Both the position numbers and the translations under genes were made by a program. A DNA stretch of 64,000 bases. Source: Planctomycetaceae bacterium. GTDB taxonomy: Bacteria > Planctomycetota > Planctomycetia > Gemmatales > Gemmataceae. The notes beneath the pieces are model-generated. The model saw only the letters and a list, made by a program, of their open reading frames with translations, was not told the DNA's origin and made no database searches. Below are positions 8,930 through 17,774 of the stretch, in pieces (the first letter of the stretch is position 1; the number at the start of each line of letters is the position of its first letter). Location: NCBI GenBank assembly GCA_013823135.1, contig PNLP01000001.1:62001-126000 (forward strand). The letters are read 5' to 3'.

Positions 8930-10867
8930 ATGGATGCTCACACCCTCGATTTGCTCGGGTTCGACAAGGTCCGCGCACTTCTCGCCAACTACGCCGCGTC
9001 GTCGCTCGGTCGCGATCTCGCACTGCAAATCGAGCCAGGCCTCGACGCGCCGACGATCCGCACCGAGATGGCGTTCACCACCGAGATGGTCACCGCGCTG
9101 GGGCTCGGTCAAGCGCCGCCGTTTAGCGGATTGCACGATGTCCGATTGATCGCTCGCCGGGCTGCCATTGGCACCATGCTCACCGCGGAACAACTCATCG
9201 AAGTTGCCGAGAGTCTGAACTGCACCGGAGCCATCTACCGCTACCGAATGCGGCTTGCGGAAAACCTGACCGGCCTGATTGAAATGCTGGCGGGGATCGA
9301 AGACCTCGGCACGGTTGGCAAAAGTATCGGCGGATGCATCGACGGTCGCGGGCACGTTCTCGACATGGCGAGCCGCGATCTCGCACTGGTCCGGCAGAAG
9401 TTGTTCGACCTCGACGAGAAGGTGAAAGCCGAGATTCGGCGACTCCTCCGCGACCCCGAACTCCGCAAGGTTCTTAGCTATCCCAATGCAACCGTTCACG
9501 GCGACCACTACGTTCTTCCCGTCTCCGCCAATCACCGCCAAAAAGTTCAGGGTGTCGTTCACCGCATGAGCGGGACCGGCGAAACGGTGTTCATCGAGCC
9601 GGCCAGCATTGCAAAACTGAGCGTCGAACGAGTGGGCTTGAAGGCCGACGAAGACCGCGAGGTGAAGCGCGTGCTCCGGCGACTGAGCGGCGAAGTGGGT
9701 CGGGTCGCGAAACCGTTATGCTATTCGCTCGACGTGATTGCGAAGCTCGACCTCATCACTGCGAAGGCCCGCTATAGCCGCGACTTCGGGATGTACCCGC
9801 CGGACGTGAATACCGAGGGCCGCCTCTGGCTTCGCAACGCGAAACACCCGATCCTTGAGTCAATATTTCGCAACGAAGTCGTGCCGCCGCCAGATTCTTC
9901 CCAACAACCAACAACCAGCCCACCACCAACCACCAAAAAGGTCGTTCCGATCGATCTGCGGTTGGGCATCGGGTTCAACTTGCTCATCATCACGGGACCG
10001 AACACGGGCGGCAAAACGGTCACGCTCAAGACGACGGGGCTGCTCTGCCTGATGGCTCAATGTGGAATGCACCTTCCGGCAGGGGAGGGGAGTCTGGTTC
10101 CGGTCTTCAAGCACATCCTCGCGGATATCGGCGACGAGCAAAGTCTGGAACAATCGCTGAGCACCTTCAGTTCGCACATCTCACGCATCGCCTCGATCTT
10201 TGAAATAGCCACCGCGGATAGCCTTGTTCTGTTAGACGAACTCGGAGCGGGCACCGACCCGACCGAAGGCGCTGCTCTCGGGCGTGCGATCCTCGATCAA
10301 CTCGATAAAGTCGGTTGTCGCGCCATCGTGACGACCCACCTTGGCGACCTGAAGACCTATGCGTTCAACAACGAGCGTGCGGAGAACGGGGCAGTCGAGT
10401 TCGATGTGGAAACGATGCGGCCGACGTATCGCCTGCACATTGGACAGTTCGGAATGAGCAACGCCCTGAAGATCGCTCGCCGGCTGAAGCTACCGAAAGA
10501 ACTTCTGAAGCGAGCCCACAAGTACCTGAAGCGGCGCAAGGGAAAGACGGGCGAACTCGCACGACTTCAGCAACTCCGCGAGGAGGCCGAGAAGGCGAAA
10601 GTCGAGGCGATGGCGGCCCGGCACGAGGCCGACAAGGAGAAGGAAGAGTTCGAACGTCGCCGTGGTGCGCTCGATCGCGAGGCAGCCGAGAAAGCTGCGT
10701 TGAACGAAGTGCGGACCAACCTGAAGACAGGCGAGGTGGTTCGTGTGTCGCGGTTCGATTCGACGGGCAAGGTCGTGCGCGTGGATGCGAAGAAGCAGAC
10801 GGTCAAAGTGAGCGTGGGCCTTGGCGAGTGGGAAATTCCATTCGATGAAATCTTCCCCGTTTCGTGA
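8930..10867 (+). CDS. mutS2: MutS2-family ATPase lacking the Smr domain
   Basis: MutS2 proteins are MutS-related ATPases that act on recombination intermediates and, in some bacteria, on collided ribosomes. This 645-aa protein starts MDAHTLDLLGFDKVRALL, the usual MutS2 N-terminus. It has the core signature KVQGVVHRMSGTGETVFIEP, Walker A GPNTGGKT at about 356-363 and Walker B LVLLDELGAGTDPTE. A Pro/Thr/Ser-rich insert sits about 40 residues before Walker A. After the coiled coil it ends in a KOW-like segment (LKTGEVVRVSRFDSTGKV). The C-terminal Smr nuclease domain of typical members of about 780 aa is missing. An in-frame ATG at 8885 would add 15 residues; neither start has a clear Shine-Dalgarno site. 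Confidence 0.85.
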   Translation: MDAHTLDLLGFDKVRALLANYAASSLGRDLALQIEPGLDAPTIRTEMAFTTEMVTALGLGQAPPFSGLHDVRLIARRAAIGTMLTAEQLIEVAESLNCTGAIYRYRMRLAENLTGLIEMLAGIEDLGTVGKSIGGCIDGRGHVLDMASRDLALVRQKLFDLDEKVKAEIRRLLRDPELRKVLSYPNATVHGDHYVLPVSANHRQKVQGVVHRMSGTGETVFIEPASIAKLSVERVGLKADEDREVKRVLRRLSGEVGRVAKPLCYSLDVIAKLDLITAKARYSRDFGMYPPDVNTEGRLWLRNAKHPILESIFRNEVVPPPDSSQQPTTSPPPTTKKVVPIDLRLGIGFNLLIITGPNTGGKTVTLKTTGLLCLMAQCGMHLPAGEGSLVPVFKHILADIGDEQSLEQSLSTFSSHISRIASIFEIATADSLVLLDELGAGTDPTEGAALGRAILDQLDKVGCRAIVTTHLGDLKTYAFNNERAENGAVEFDVETMRPTYRLHIGQFGMSNALKIARRLKLPKELLKRAHKYLKRRKGKTGELARLQQLREEAEKAKVEAMAARHEADKEKEEFERRRGALDREAAEKAALNEVRTNLKTGEVVRVSRFDSTGKVVRVDAKKQTVKVSVGLGEWEIPFDEIFPVS

Positions 10868-10882
10868 GGGGGTATGGCCCCC
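10868..10882 (+). terminator. Short GC hairpin after mutS2
   Basis: Five G and five C residues flank the loop TATGG immediately after the mutS2 stop codon. There is no following T-run, so termination is only a possibility. Confidence 0.3.
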
Positions 10883-10998
10883 GCCTGATGAAGCACTCAT
10901 GAGAGCCGATCCACATCGCGCAAGACACCAAACGCAGTTCGTCTTCCTTGCAGAAGGGCCGAGTAAGTGACCGGCCCAACATCACAAGGAACACAATC

Positions 10999-11310
10999 AT
11001 GATCCGCAAGTTGATTCTCTCGTTTGTGCTCGCCACCGGAGCCGTCACCGGCCTGGCACTCACGCCCGCCGCCGCGAACGCCGCTCCCCCTGTTGTGGGC
11101 TATGGCTTTGGTTACGGTTACGGCCCCAACCGGGACCACGACCACGATCACGACCGTCGCGGAGTCCGGTACGAAGTGCTGGTTCGCCACCGCGGCCACT
11201 GGGACGTCTACGGGACTTATCGCGATCGAGACGACGCACGACGTGTCGCGTGGTTCCTGGAACGGACCGGCCGGGATGCCCGAATCGAAGTGGAACGGAC
11301 CAGGTGGTAA
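10999..11310 (+). CDS. Small secreted Asp/His-rich protein
   Basis: This 103-aa protein begins MIRKLILSFVLATGAVTGLA and has a signal peptide likely cleaved after ANA. The mature part starts with a Gly/Tyr-rich stretch and a DHDHDHD run that could bind metal. It ends in an arginine-rich region (VRYEVLVRHRGHWDVYGTYR, then DRDDARRVAWFLERTGRDAR) that reads like a small alpha/beta unit. AAGGA lies about 10 bases before the ATG. A strong terminator follows at 11364-11398. I do not recognise a named family; related short proteins occur in planctomycetes. Confidence 0.6.
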   Translation: MIRKLILSFVLATGAVTGLALTPAAANAAPPVVGYGFGYGYGPNRDHDHDHDRRGVRYEVLVRHRGHWDVYGTYRDRDDARRVAWFLERTGRDARIEVERTRW

Positions 11311-11363
11311 GTGAGAACCATCAAACAACCGCACCGGGACCGCAACCGGTGCACATGACAACG

Positions 11364-11398
11364 AAGCGAGGGCACGCGTCATCCGCGTGCCCTTGCTT
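11364..11398. terminator. Bidirectional stem-loop terminator
   Basis: A 15-bp stem with one G-T wobble (11364-11378 with 11384-11398) closes on a five-base loop (TCATC) and runs into a T-rich stretch on the plus strand. It sits between the ends of two convergent genes (10999-11310 and the DUF1559 gene), so it can serve both. Confidence 0.75.
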
Positions 11399-11424
11399 CT
11401 TGTTCTCGCAAGATCCCGAACATC

Positions 11425-12363
11425 TCAATAGTCGCCCGGCACTTCACCGCCGGACCGCGTTCCGAGTGCCTGCCAGGCCACGAGATCGACCCCACTGCGA
11501 ACGAAGCGAACCGAGCCGTCCGCAAGTACCACGTTCACACCGCCCGTGTGGGCGCTGCGTGCGAGCGTGACCATGTTGTCTGCACCCAACGTACATGGAG
11601 CGGTGGCGATGGATTGACAGTGGCCAAGTCGATCGGAGTTCGAGGGGGTGCTGGGTTGTGCCAGAGTGCTGAACAGCACTGCGCCGTCGCGGGCGTTGTT
11701 CCAGATCCGACCGCGAGTGTCGTGGCCCGTCACGTCTGGGGAGAGCAGGATTTCGCTGAGTAACGCTGTGTTTGAAGTGCCGTCCGTGATCGAAAGGATG
11801 TTGATGCGCGACCCAGGGTAGAGCACTCCGTTGAGCGCGGGGAAGGCTGGTGTGGGATCCGACCCATTGAATGTCGTCGAACCCGAACAGCCCGCGTAGT
11901 TCGCATGAAATCCCTGATTGCCAGCGAGAGTCGTTGCCTTCCCGCCGTTCGGGTCCGATGGACAGGTTAACGTGGGGATCGGAGTTGTCGCATACTGACT
12001 CGTCGGCGATACGGCGTAAAGCGCGTTGGTAGGCGCTGCGTTCACGGTTGCGGAACCGATCGTCGGCTGTTCAATTTCGGCCAGCATGAAGTGTACCCAC
12101 ATCCTTCGGTCTTCACCGGCATAGGCCGCGCCGTCGGTGCCGATCTTGTTGTTCTGCCCGGCCGGGAAATACTCGCGACTGCTGTGGTAGTTGTGCATCG
12201 CGAGGCCGATCTGCTTCAGGTTGTTCTGGCACTTGGCACGTGCTGCCGCCTCGCGGACTTTCTGCACCGCAGGCAACAGCAGGCCGATCAGGACCGCGAT
12301 GATGGCGATGACGACGAGGAGTTCAATCAGCGTGAAGCCGCGAGTGACATGTTGGGTTTTCAT
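11425..12363 (-). CDS. DUF1559 prepilin-like protein
   Basis: This 312-aa protein has a type IV prepilin leader (MKTQHVTRG followed by FTLIELLVVIAIIAVLIG). Cleavage would occur after the Gly, with methylation of the new N-terminal Phe. The body has the DUF1559 blocks LLPAVQKVREAAARAKCQNN, LKQIGLAMHNYH and VNVVLADGSVRFV near the end. Members of this family are numerous in planctomycetes and are thought to be pseudopilin-like surface proteins. GAGGTG lies eight bases before the ATG and is part of a 13-bp palindrome (12365-12377). The family call is secure; the individual role is unknown. Confidence 0.88.
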   Translation of the reverse strand: MKTQHVTRGFTLIELLVVIAIIAVLIGLLLPAVQKVREAAARAKCQNNLKQIGLAMHNYHSSREYFPAGQNNKIGTDGAAYAGEDRRMWVHFMLAEIEQPTIGSATVNAAPTNALYAVSPTSQYATTPIPTLTCPSDPNGGKATTLAGNQGFHANYAGCSGSTTFNGSDPTPAFPALNGVLYPGSRINILSITDGTSNTALLSEILLSPDVTGHDTRGRIWNNARDGAVLFSTLAQPSTPSNSDRLGHCQSIATAPCTLGADNMVTLARSAHTGGVNVVLADGSVRFVRSGVDLVAWQALGTRSGGEVPGDY

Positions 12364-12579
12364 GGAGGTGTCACCTCGTGAGAGCGGTTGGAAATTCGTC
12401 TGAAGAAGTGATGGCAGCCCGTGGCGATTTCTTTCACGGGATTTAAGATTGTTTCCCGATCCGCCTGGAAGCTGTTCACAGAACGCAACAGCATGTTGCC
12501 TCAACTGGGGTAACTCCTAGACCGATTGCGATCAGCGCGACATCGCACATCATCCCATCGCCGTCTTGGAGTTTCTCGA

Positions 12580-13215
12580 ATGTCCGTTCGCGTCTCTCGT
12601 GCAACGTCGGTGATCGTTCACCAGGTCCCTGTGCAGGCTGCTGATCGCTTTCTCGCCTTACAGGGCAGCCTCACTCAAGCCGTTGAAGTATTCCCCGGGT
12701 ATCAAGCAACCGAGGTCTACCCGCCGAGCGACCCTAATGGGACTGAGTGGGTGGTCGTCATCCACTTCGCTGATGCCAAGTCGCTTAAAGACTGGATCGA
12801 TTCTCCGACACGAGCCAAGTGGACGGAGAGACTCGGCCGGGAGATTGGTGAGTTCCGTCAAGAAACACTGGCAACCGGGTTTGGCGCGTGGTTCACCAGG
12901 CCGAGCGTTGATCCGCCACCCGGCTGGAAGATGGTCGCGACGGTCTTGCTTGGGCTATATCCCACGGTCATGCTGCTGACGTTGACCGTCGGTGCGGTCA
13001 CTGCACCACTGGGTATGGCTGTGGCCATGCTGATCGGGAATGCGCTTAGTGTGGTGATTCTTCAGTATGCGGTCATGCCGGCGCTGACGCGTGTGTTGGG
13101 TCCGTGGCTTCACGCGAACGCACGCACCGAACGTACCAGATCCTTCGGGGGAATCGGGGTGATTGTGCTGTTGCTCGCTGGGCTCGCCCTCGTGTTCCGC
13201 CAGATCGCGGGATGA
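12580..13215 (+). CDS. Antibiotic-biosynthesis-monooxygenase (ABM)-like protein with membrane domain
   Basis: The 211-aa protein joins an N-terminal ABM-like dimeric alpha-beta barrel half (residues about 1-105; VHQVPVQAADRFLALQGSLT, then FPGYQATEVYPP and WVVVIHFADAKSLKDWIDS) to a membrane part. The membrane part has about three hydrophobic helices (WKMVATVLLGLYPTVMLLTL, APLGMAVAMLIGNALSVVIL and GGIGVIVLLLAGLALVF). Similar fusions are known in bacteria without an assigned function. The ATG at 12580 has GGAG nine bases upstream; a longer frame adds a basic leader without homology. It is transcribed away from the DUF1559 gene. Confidence 0.75.
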   Translation: MSVRVSRATSVIVHQVPVQAADRFLALQGSLTQAVEVFPGYQATEVYPPSDPNGTEWVVVIHFADAKSLKDWIDSPTRAKWTERLGREIGEFRQETLATGFGAWFTRPSVDPPPGWKMVATVLLGLYPTVMLLTLTVGAVTAPLGMAVAMLIGNALSVVILQYAVMPALTRVLGPWLHANARTERTRSFGGIGVIVLLLAGLALVFRQIAG

Positions 13216-13358
13216 ATGATCCGGTCGCAGTCGATCCACGGATCTGCGGCGTCAGGTCAGTCTTTTGACTCGAAAGAACAAAAAGTTTGGAGATTCGCGG
13301 CGATCGTTCGTTTCTCTTTCCGCAAGCATTCCTTCACACTATTGCGGAGCCTTCGATC

Positions 13359-13856
13359 ATGTTCACTCGTATCACACTGACCGCCGCTGTTCTCTCGATG
13401 AGCGTTCTGTTCGCAAGTGCCGACGACCCCCGTGGGAACGTCAAACTGGTACCTCAGCCGGTCGCGCAATCGGGCTCAAGTTCAAAGAGCCCGGAAACTG
13501 TGCCAACCGACCTCGCCGTCACCACCATGAACATCAGCAATGCGACGAAAAAGGTTGCTGTGACCGTGACGTTCGAGAGCCGGATCGGTGTGAGACAAGT
13601 GCCGGTTCGGCTTCGTGTCGCGGGCGGCGGTTCCATTCGATTCGACCAGACGAAGAAGGCGGACATGGCGTTGAACAGCACCAACGTGATCGTCTTCAAC
13701 GTGGATCTCGCGACAATTGCTTCCTCGCTTCCACCGGCAACGAATCCGCTGTTGCCCCGGTTCCTGTCCGTGACCGCAACCGTCGATCCAGAGAATGCGA
13801 TCACAGAAGTGAGCGAACAGAACAACACGATCACGCGCATCATCAAGGTGGACTGA
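13359..13856 (+). CDS. Secreted CARDB-like protein
   Basis: This 165-aa protein has a signal peptide (MFTRITLTAAVLSMSVLFAS). The mature region reads like a CARDB-type beta-sandwich: an adhesion-type module with TDLAVTTMNISNATKKVAVT near the start and FLSVTATVDPENAITEVSEQ followed by NNTITRIIKVD at the end. In this fold a conserved acidic/Asn turn precedes the last strands. It is probably extracellular or periplasmic. A stem-loop follows 11 bp after the stop. The domain call is moderate; the ligand is unknown. Confidence 0.6.
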   Translation: MFTRITLTAAVLSMSVLFASADDPRGNVKLVPQPVAQSGSSSKSPETVPTDLAVTTMNISNATKKVAVTVTFESRIGVRQVPVRLRVAGGGSIRFDQTKKADMALNSTNVIVFNVDLATIASSLPPATNPLLPRFLSVTATVDPENAITEVSEQNNTITRIIKVD

Positions 13857-13867
13857 CTCCTCGGATA

Positions 13868-13904
13868 CCGTTGGCGAACCCGCCTTCACTGGGTTCACCA
13901 ACGG
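13868..13904 (+). terminator. Stem-loop after the CARDB-like gene
   Basis: Fourteen-base arms (13868-13881 and 13891-13904) pair with one mismatch around a nine-base loop, 11 bp after the stop. There is no clear T-run. Confidence 0.5.
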
Positions 13905-14125
13905 TGTGCGGTTCGGATACAACTCCGGTCACAGGTTGTGCCACACTCACGTCATTTCTGCTCACCTTGGGATCGCTCCATCCCATGAATTCCGCCTTCA
14001 TCAATGGTCATGACTTTGGCACGCGCCATGCTTAGCTTCGGAGTTACAATCCTGACGTTTGCCGCAGTCTGCCGATTCCGTTGGCGAACGCGTGATCGCA
14101 CCCTCCTGCTCCCAAGAGGATCATC

Positions 14126-17100
14126 ATGTCATCCACCCCACCCATTCGCCGCGTCCGTTCTCGATTCGGACCATTTGGTTTTGCGATTCTCTTGTTAGCG
14201 TGTACCACGCTTGGTGCTACCGCCGCATACCCTGTACCCGCACCCAAAGGGTTGGTCACATACACCAAGGGCCGGGTTACCCTCGGAATTCCGTCCGCGT
14301 GGAAGGAAATCCCAATCCCGGGCGCGACCGACATCCTTGGGTTCTGGAGCGTGGAAGGGAAGGATGTACTCAACACGACCGGCGTGATCCTCGTCGGTAA
14401 GGCGAACGACGCCGATATCAATTTGGACCTGAAGAAGGTCACGATCACCGAGGACAAGCAAATCACCATTGCGGGGCAATCGTGCCGACGAGTCGTGATG
14501 CAAGACAAGGGCGAGAAGGGCGGCGTTGGACTGCCGAACGCACGGGGGAAGGGGATCGGGATTGTCGTGAACAAACCCGGGGCGGATGGCAAGTATCTCG
14601 TGTTCATGTTCGTGTGTGCTGCCGACCAGTGGGAGAAGATGAGCCCCCTGTTCGAGGCGTCCATCGCATCGATAACGATCGACGGGATTGGTGGTGGCGC
14701 AACCACGGGAAACACCGGCACGGTCAATGTTGTCTACACGGATCGCGGTCAGGAGAAGCCACTTGAAGGGGCGACCGTGATCGTCGGGCGACAGCTTCAT
14801 TTGCTCTCGCCCGGCGTCTCTGCACCCGTCGGCGGGTTACTGGAACAACTCGGGACCATTCCCGGCTCGGTCGATGTTGTCCGGGGTGATGCGATGTTCC
14901 TGTCGGGTACAACAGGCGCGAACGGCGCTTTCACCACGAACGCTCTCCCACCTGGCACCTACGACGTAAGCGTCTGGAAGGCCGGGCACGTTCCGATTCA
15001 GAACCTCCGGATGACCGTCCCTGGTGGTGGGGTCAAAGCGTATGTGAACCCGGACACGGGCGTCGGCGCGGCAGACCGCCACCGCACGCTCGACACGAGC
15101 AAGATTTTCCAGATGAAGCCGCCGAACCCGGCCGTGCCTGTGATCTGGGGCAGAATCGCGCTCGGCACCCGCACTGTCGGAAGCCCGAACTCGGACCCCG
15201 TGGCCGGCGAGAACGTGACGATCCTCGTCGGTGAGAACTTGTCTCTGAGCAGCACGGGACTCACCACGGTAACTGATGTGGTGCAGGGTGATGTGATTTA
15301 TGCGGAAGTGAAGACCAACGCGGACGGTACGTTCGCAATCCCGATGCCGACAGGCGCATATAGCCTGCTCGTTTGGAAGCAGGGGTATACACCGCAGACG
15401 CGAGTGGCCGTCACCGTTTGGCCCGGGCAAGTGTTCTACACGCTTCTCAAGGACGACGCACCCGGCGGCACCGGTCGCCATCAGAACCTCGACACCACGA
15501 CCCAGAACGTCCCGCGCAAGAAACTGGATGCGAAGCCTGGCATCCGTGGGGTCGTTCGCCTCTCCGACCGTGGTGTGCGCACCGCAGGCGACAACGTCAC
15601 GATCCTCGTGGGGACCGAGTTACGCCTGGATCATCCGATCATTCCCAACGCCACCGACAAGGTGATCGGCAAAGCGCTCATCGCTCAGACCAAGACGAAC
15701 AAGGAAGGCGAATTCTTCGTCCCGGTCCCACCGGGCAACTACCACCTGATTGCATGGAAGGAAGGATACATCCCGCACGAGTTCGACCCGGTCGCAGTTC
15801 CGCCGGGGCAGTACAACGTGACGCTCAGTTACGACACCCAACCCGGTAGCAGCGGTCGCCACCAGAGGCTCGACCTTTCTGGCGTCAAGCAAGTGTCACC
15901 GCAACCCGGAGGCGTTAGCCTCGACCCCACCGTGGCACCGTTTCTGACACTGCTTATCGCCCCGGACCCGCCGCAGTTGACCTCGCGCACCGCCGGTAAC
16001 GTGACCCTCTCCACACCTGCCGACTGGCGCACGGACAAAGACACTCCGGCCGACGAGGGTGCCTGGTTGACGGGCAATGCGAACAAGCCCGAGGTGTACT
16101 TTGCAGTTTTGCGTGACACTGCATTCGACGGCCTCGCGGCCTTGATCGCTCCCAAGGGTGTTCCGGATTTTGTGGCTGGTCGCGCAGCCACGAGCTTCGA
16201 GGGGAAGCTCAAGAACGAACCCGGCACGCGTGCGCGGCTGTTGGTCCTGACTGATGCCGAACCGGACGGTCGCCGGATTGCGTTTCTCGCGAAGGCCACG
16301 GAGGCTTCTTGGGCCGATCACTCACCGACGTTCGATGCGATTCTGAACAGTGTGAAGTTCTCCGGTGGCAGTGCGCCTCCCAAACCTCCCAAGCCACCGG
16401 TGGCAGAGGAGAAACTGAAGGAACTTGCCAGCGTCGCGAGGATCCCCGACTTCACGGCCGCGTTCGCGTACACCGCTTACGAAGATCGCGTGCTGATCGC
16501 GGACGCCACGGGAAAGGCCGTGAGCCTTGGCGTTGCTGGGCGTGGGAAACCCGTGGCCAAGGCGTTTGTCGAGTACCTTGCGGGCGAACCTGGGGTCGCG
16601 GCCATGCTGGGAGAACCCGTCACATACGAGATGATTGCACTGGGCAATACGGTGACCTTCCAGGTGTTCCGAGGCGGCACGCTGGTGCTGGAGCGAGCCA
16701 CGGGCAAGATCTGGTGGAATGCGCACCCCAAACGTCCGGCCGACCTTCGCCCGGCCGATGAGATCACTCGATATCCTCGGGTCATCTTCAACGGAGTGCG
16801 ATACGAGGTGATGACATACCCGGACCGCGTGCAGTTCGTGGACGATGCCGGGAAGTGGTCGATGGCGGTGAAGGTGGGTGCCCCAGGTCAGCCGATTCCG
16901 GAGGAGTTTCGCAAAGCGCTGGAGGCCGACAAGATTGACCAGGCCATCGGTAAAGCCGTGTCTGCAGTAGAACCGTTGTTCAACACGCCGGCCCGCGTGC
17001 AGGTCTACGAGAGCGGCGTGATGGTCCTGCTGCCTGGAACCGGTCAGTGGTGGTGGGCTCGGCACATGAAACGCAGTGCCGCTGACCCGCCGCTCCCGCG

Positions 17101-17569
17101 GGTAATTGCGTTGCCAAAGGATCCGACTGCCGTGGTCGTGCGTCTCGACTATGTCGGTGGTTACACGCCACCTCGGAAGACTAACGACCCGTTCCTACAA
17201 ATTCGCGCCGACGGCCGGGTGACACTCATCGACCCTTTCGGCAGCCGTAAGCCGATCGACGTGAAACTCGACCCTGAAGGCGTGCTCGCGTTCGTGAAGT
17301 TTGCGGTTGAAGAGAAGGGATTCTTCGCGATCGACTCCGCCGCAATGGAACGAACCATCAAGGATGAAGCGAAGCGCCGCAAGCTGCCGACAGTGCTCGA
17401 TATGCCGACGACCGTGGTAACGATTCGCACTGCGGACGGTGTGCATGAGGCCCGTTGCTACGCGCCAGATTTCTATGCGGAACAAATCCCGACGCTGAAG
17501 TCGGTGCAAGATTTCCAGGCAGTACACAAACGGTTGGCGGACTACATGGAGAAACTTCGCGGACCGTGA
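14126..17569 (+). CDS. Large secreted protein with three carboxypeptidase-regulatory-like repeats
   Basis: This 1147-aa protein starts with an export signal ([20 protein letters not shown] at about 14-33). A first domain at about 45-190 ([18 protein letters not shown]) is echoed at about 630-750 ([18 protein letters not shown]), suggesting a duplicated PsbP/DUF1795-like fold. Between them are three tandem units of about 110-125 residues, each with [12 protein letters not shown], FxxPxPxGxYxLxxWKxGY-like and GRHxxLD signatures, matching carboxypeptidase regulatory-like beta-sandwiches. The C-terminal 400 residues match no family I recognise. AAGAGGA precedes the ATG. Probably a surface or periplasmic protein; no catalytic motif was seen. 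Confidence 0.65.
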   Translation: MSSTPPIRRVRSRFGPFGFAILLLACTTLGATAAYPVPAPKGLVTYTKGRVTLGIPSAWKEIPIPGATDILGFWSVEGKDVLNTTGVILVGKANDADINLDLKKVTITEDKQITIAGQSCRRVVMQDKGEKGGVGLPNARGKGIGIVVNKPGADGKYLVFMFVCAADQWEKMSPLFEASIASITIDGIGGGATTGNTGTVNVVYTDRGQEKPLEGATVIVGRQLHLLSPGVSAPVGGLLEQLGTIPGSVDVVRGDAMFLSGTTGANGAFTTNALPPGTYDVSVWKAGHVPIQNLRMTVPGGGVKAYVNPDTGVGAADRHRTLDTSKIFQMKPPNPAVPVIWGRIALGTRTVGSPNSDPVAGENVTILVGENLSLSSTGLTTVTDVVQGDVIYAEVKTNADGTFAIPMPTGAYSLLVWKQGYTPQTRVAVTVWPGQVFYTLLKDDAPGGTGRHQNLDTTTQNVPRKKLDAKPGIRGVVRLSDRGVRTAGDNVTILVGTELRLDHPIIPNATDKVIGKALIAQTKTNKEGEFFVPVPPGNYHLIAWKEGYIPHEFDPVAVPPGQYNVTLSYDTQPGSSGRHQRLDLSGVKQVSPQPGGVSLDPTVAPFLTLLIAPDPPQLTSRTAGNVTLSTPADWRTDKDTPADEGAWLTGNANKPEVYFAVLRDTAFDGLAALIAPKGVPDFVAGRAATSFEGKLKNEPGTRARLLVLTDAEPDGRRIAFLAKATEASWADHSPTFDAILNSVKFSGGSAPPKPPKPPVAEEKLKELASVARIPDFTAAFAYTAYEDRVLIADATGKAVSLGVAGRGKPVAKAFVEYLAGEPGVAAMLGEPVTYEMIALGNTVTFQVFRGGTLVLERATGKIWWNAHPKRPADLRPADEITRYPRVIFNGVRYEVMTYPDRVQFVDDAGKWSMAVKVGAPGQPIPEEFRKALEADKIDQAIGKAVSAVEPLFNTPARVQVYESGVMVLLPGTGQWWWARHMKRSAADPPLPRVIALPKDPTAVVVRLDYVGGYTPPRKTNDPFLQIRADGRVTLIDPFGSRKPIDVKLDPEGVLAFVKFAVEEKGFFAIDSAAMERTIKDEAKRRKLPTVLDMPTTVVTIRTADGVHEARCYAPDFYAEQIPTLKSVQDFQAVHKRLADYMEKLRGP

Positions 17570-17683
17570 CGTGGCGAGGGCGTTGAAAGGTTCCTGTACA
17601 ACCGGATCTCGCGACGTGCAACTTGGGGGAAAGACCGCCTTCCTGCATCTTCCCCCGGTTTGTAAGATGTCTTTGGCGAATCG

Positions 17684-17768
17684 GGAAGGGTGGCAGAGTG
17701 GTCGATTGCACCGGTCTTGAAAACCGGCAACGCGAAAGCGTTCCAGGGTTCGAATCCCTGCCCTTCCG
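17684..17768 (+). tRNA. tRNA-Ser (anticodon UGA)
   Basis: The 85-nt sequence folds as a class II tRNA. The acceptor arms GGAAGGG (17684-17690) and CCCTTCC (17761-17767) are followed by discriminator G. The anticodon stem CCGGT/ACCGG flanks the loop CTTGAAA with anticodon TGA. A long variable arm follows, and the T arm contains GGTTCGAATCC. CCA is not encoded. The long variable arm and the anticodon both indicate serine. It lies between two convergent protein genes; no att-like duplication of its 3' end was seen. Confidence 0.95.
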
Positions 17769-17774
17769 TTTCGA

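Noticed and set aside
12365..12377. 13-bp palindrome over the DUF1559 ribosome-binding site as a regulatory switch
   Set aside because: A single-base centre cannot form an RNA hairpin with full arms; probably chance.
17684..17768. tRNA-Ser as an integration site
   Set aside because: No repeat of the tRNA 3' end and no integrase or foreign genes are seen beside it.
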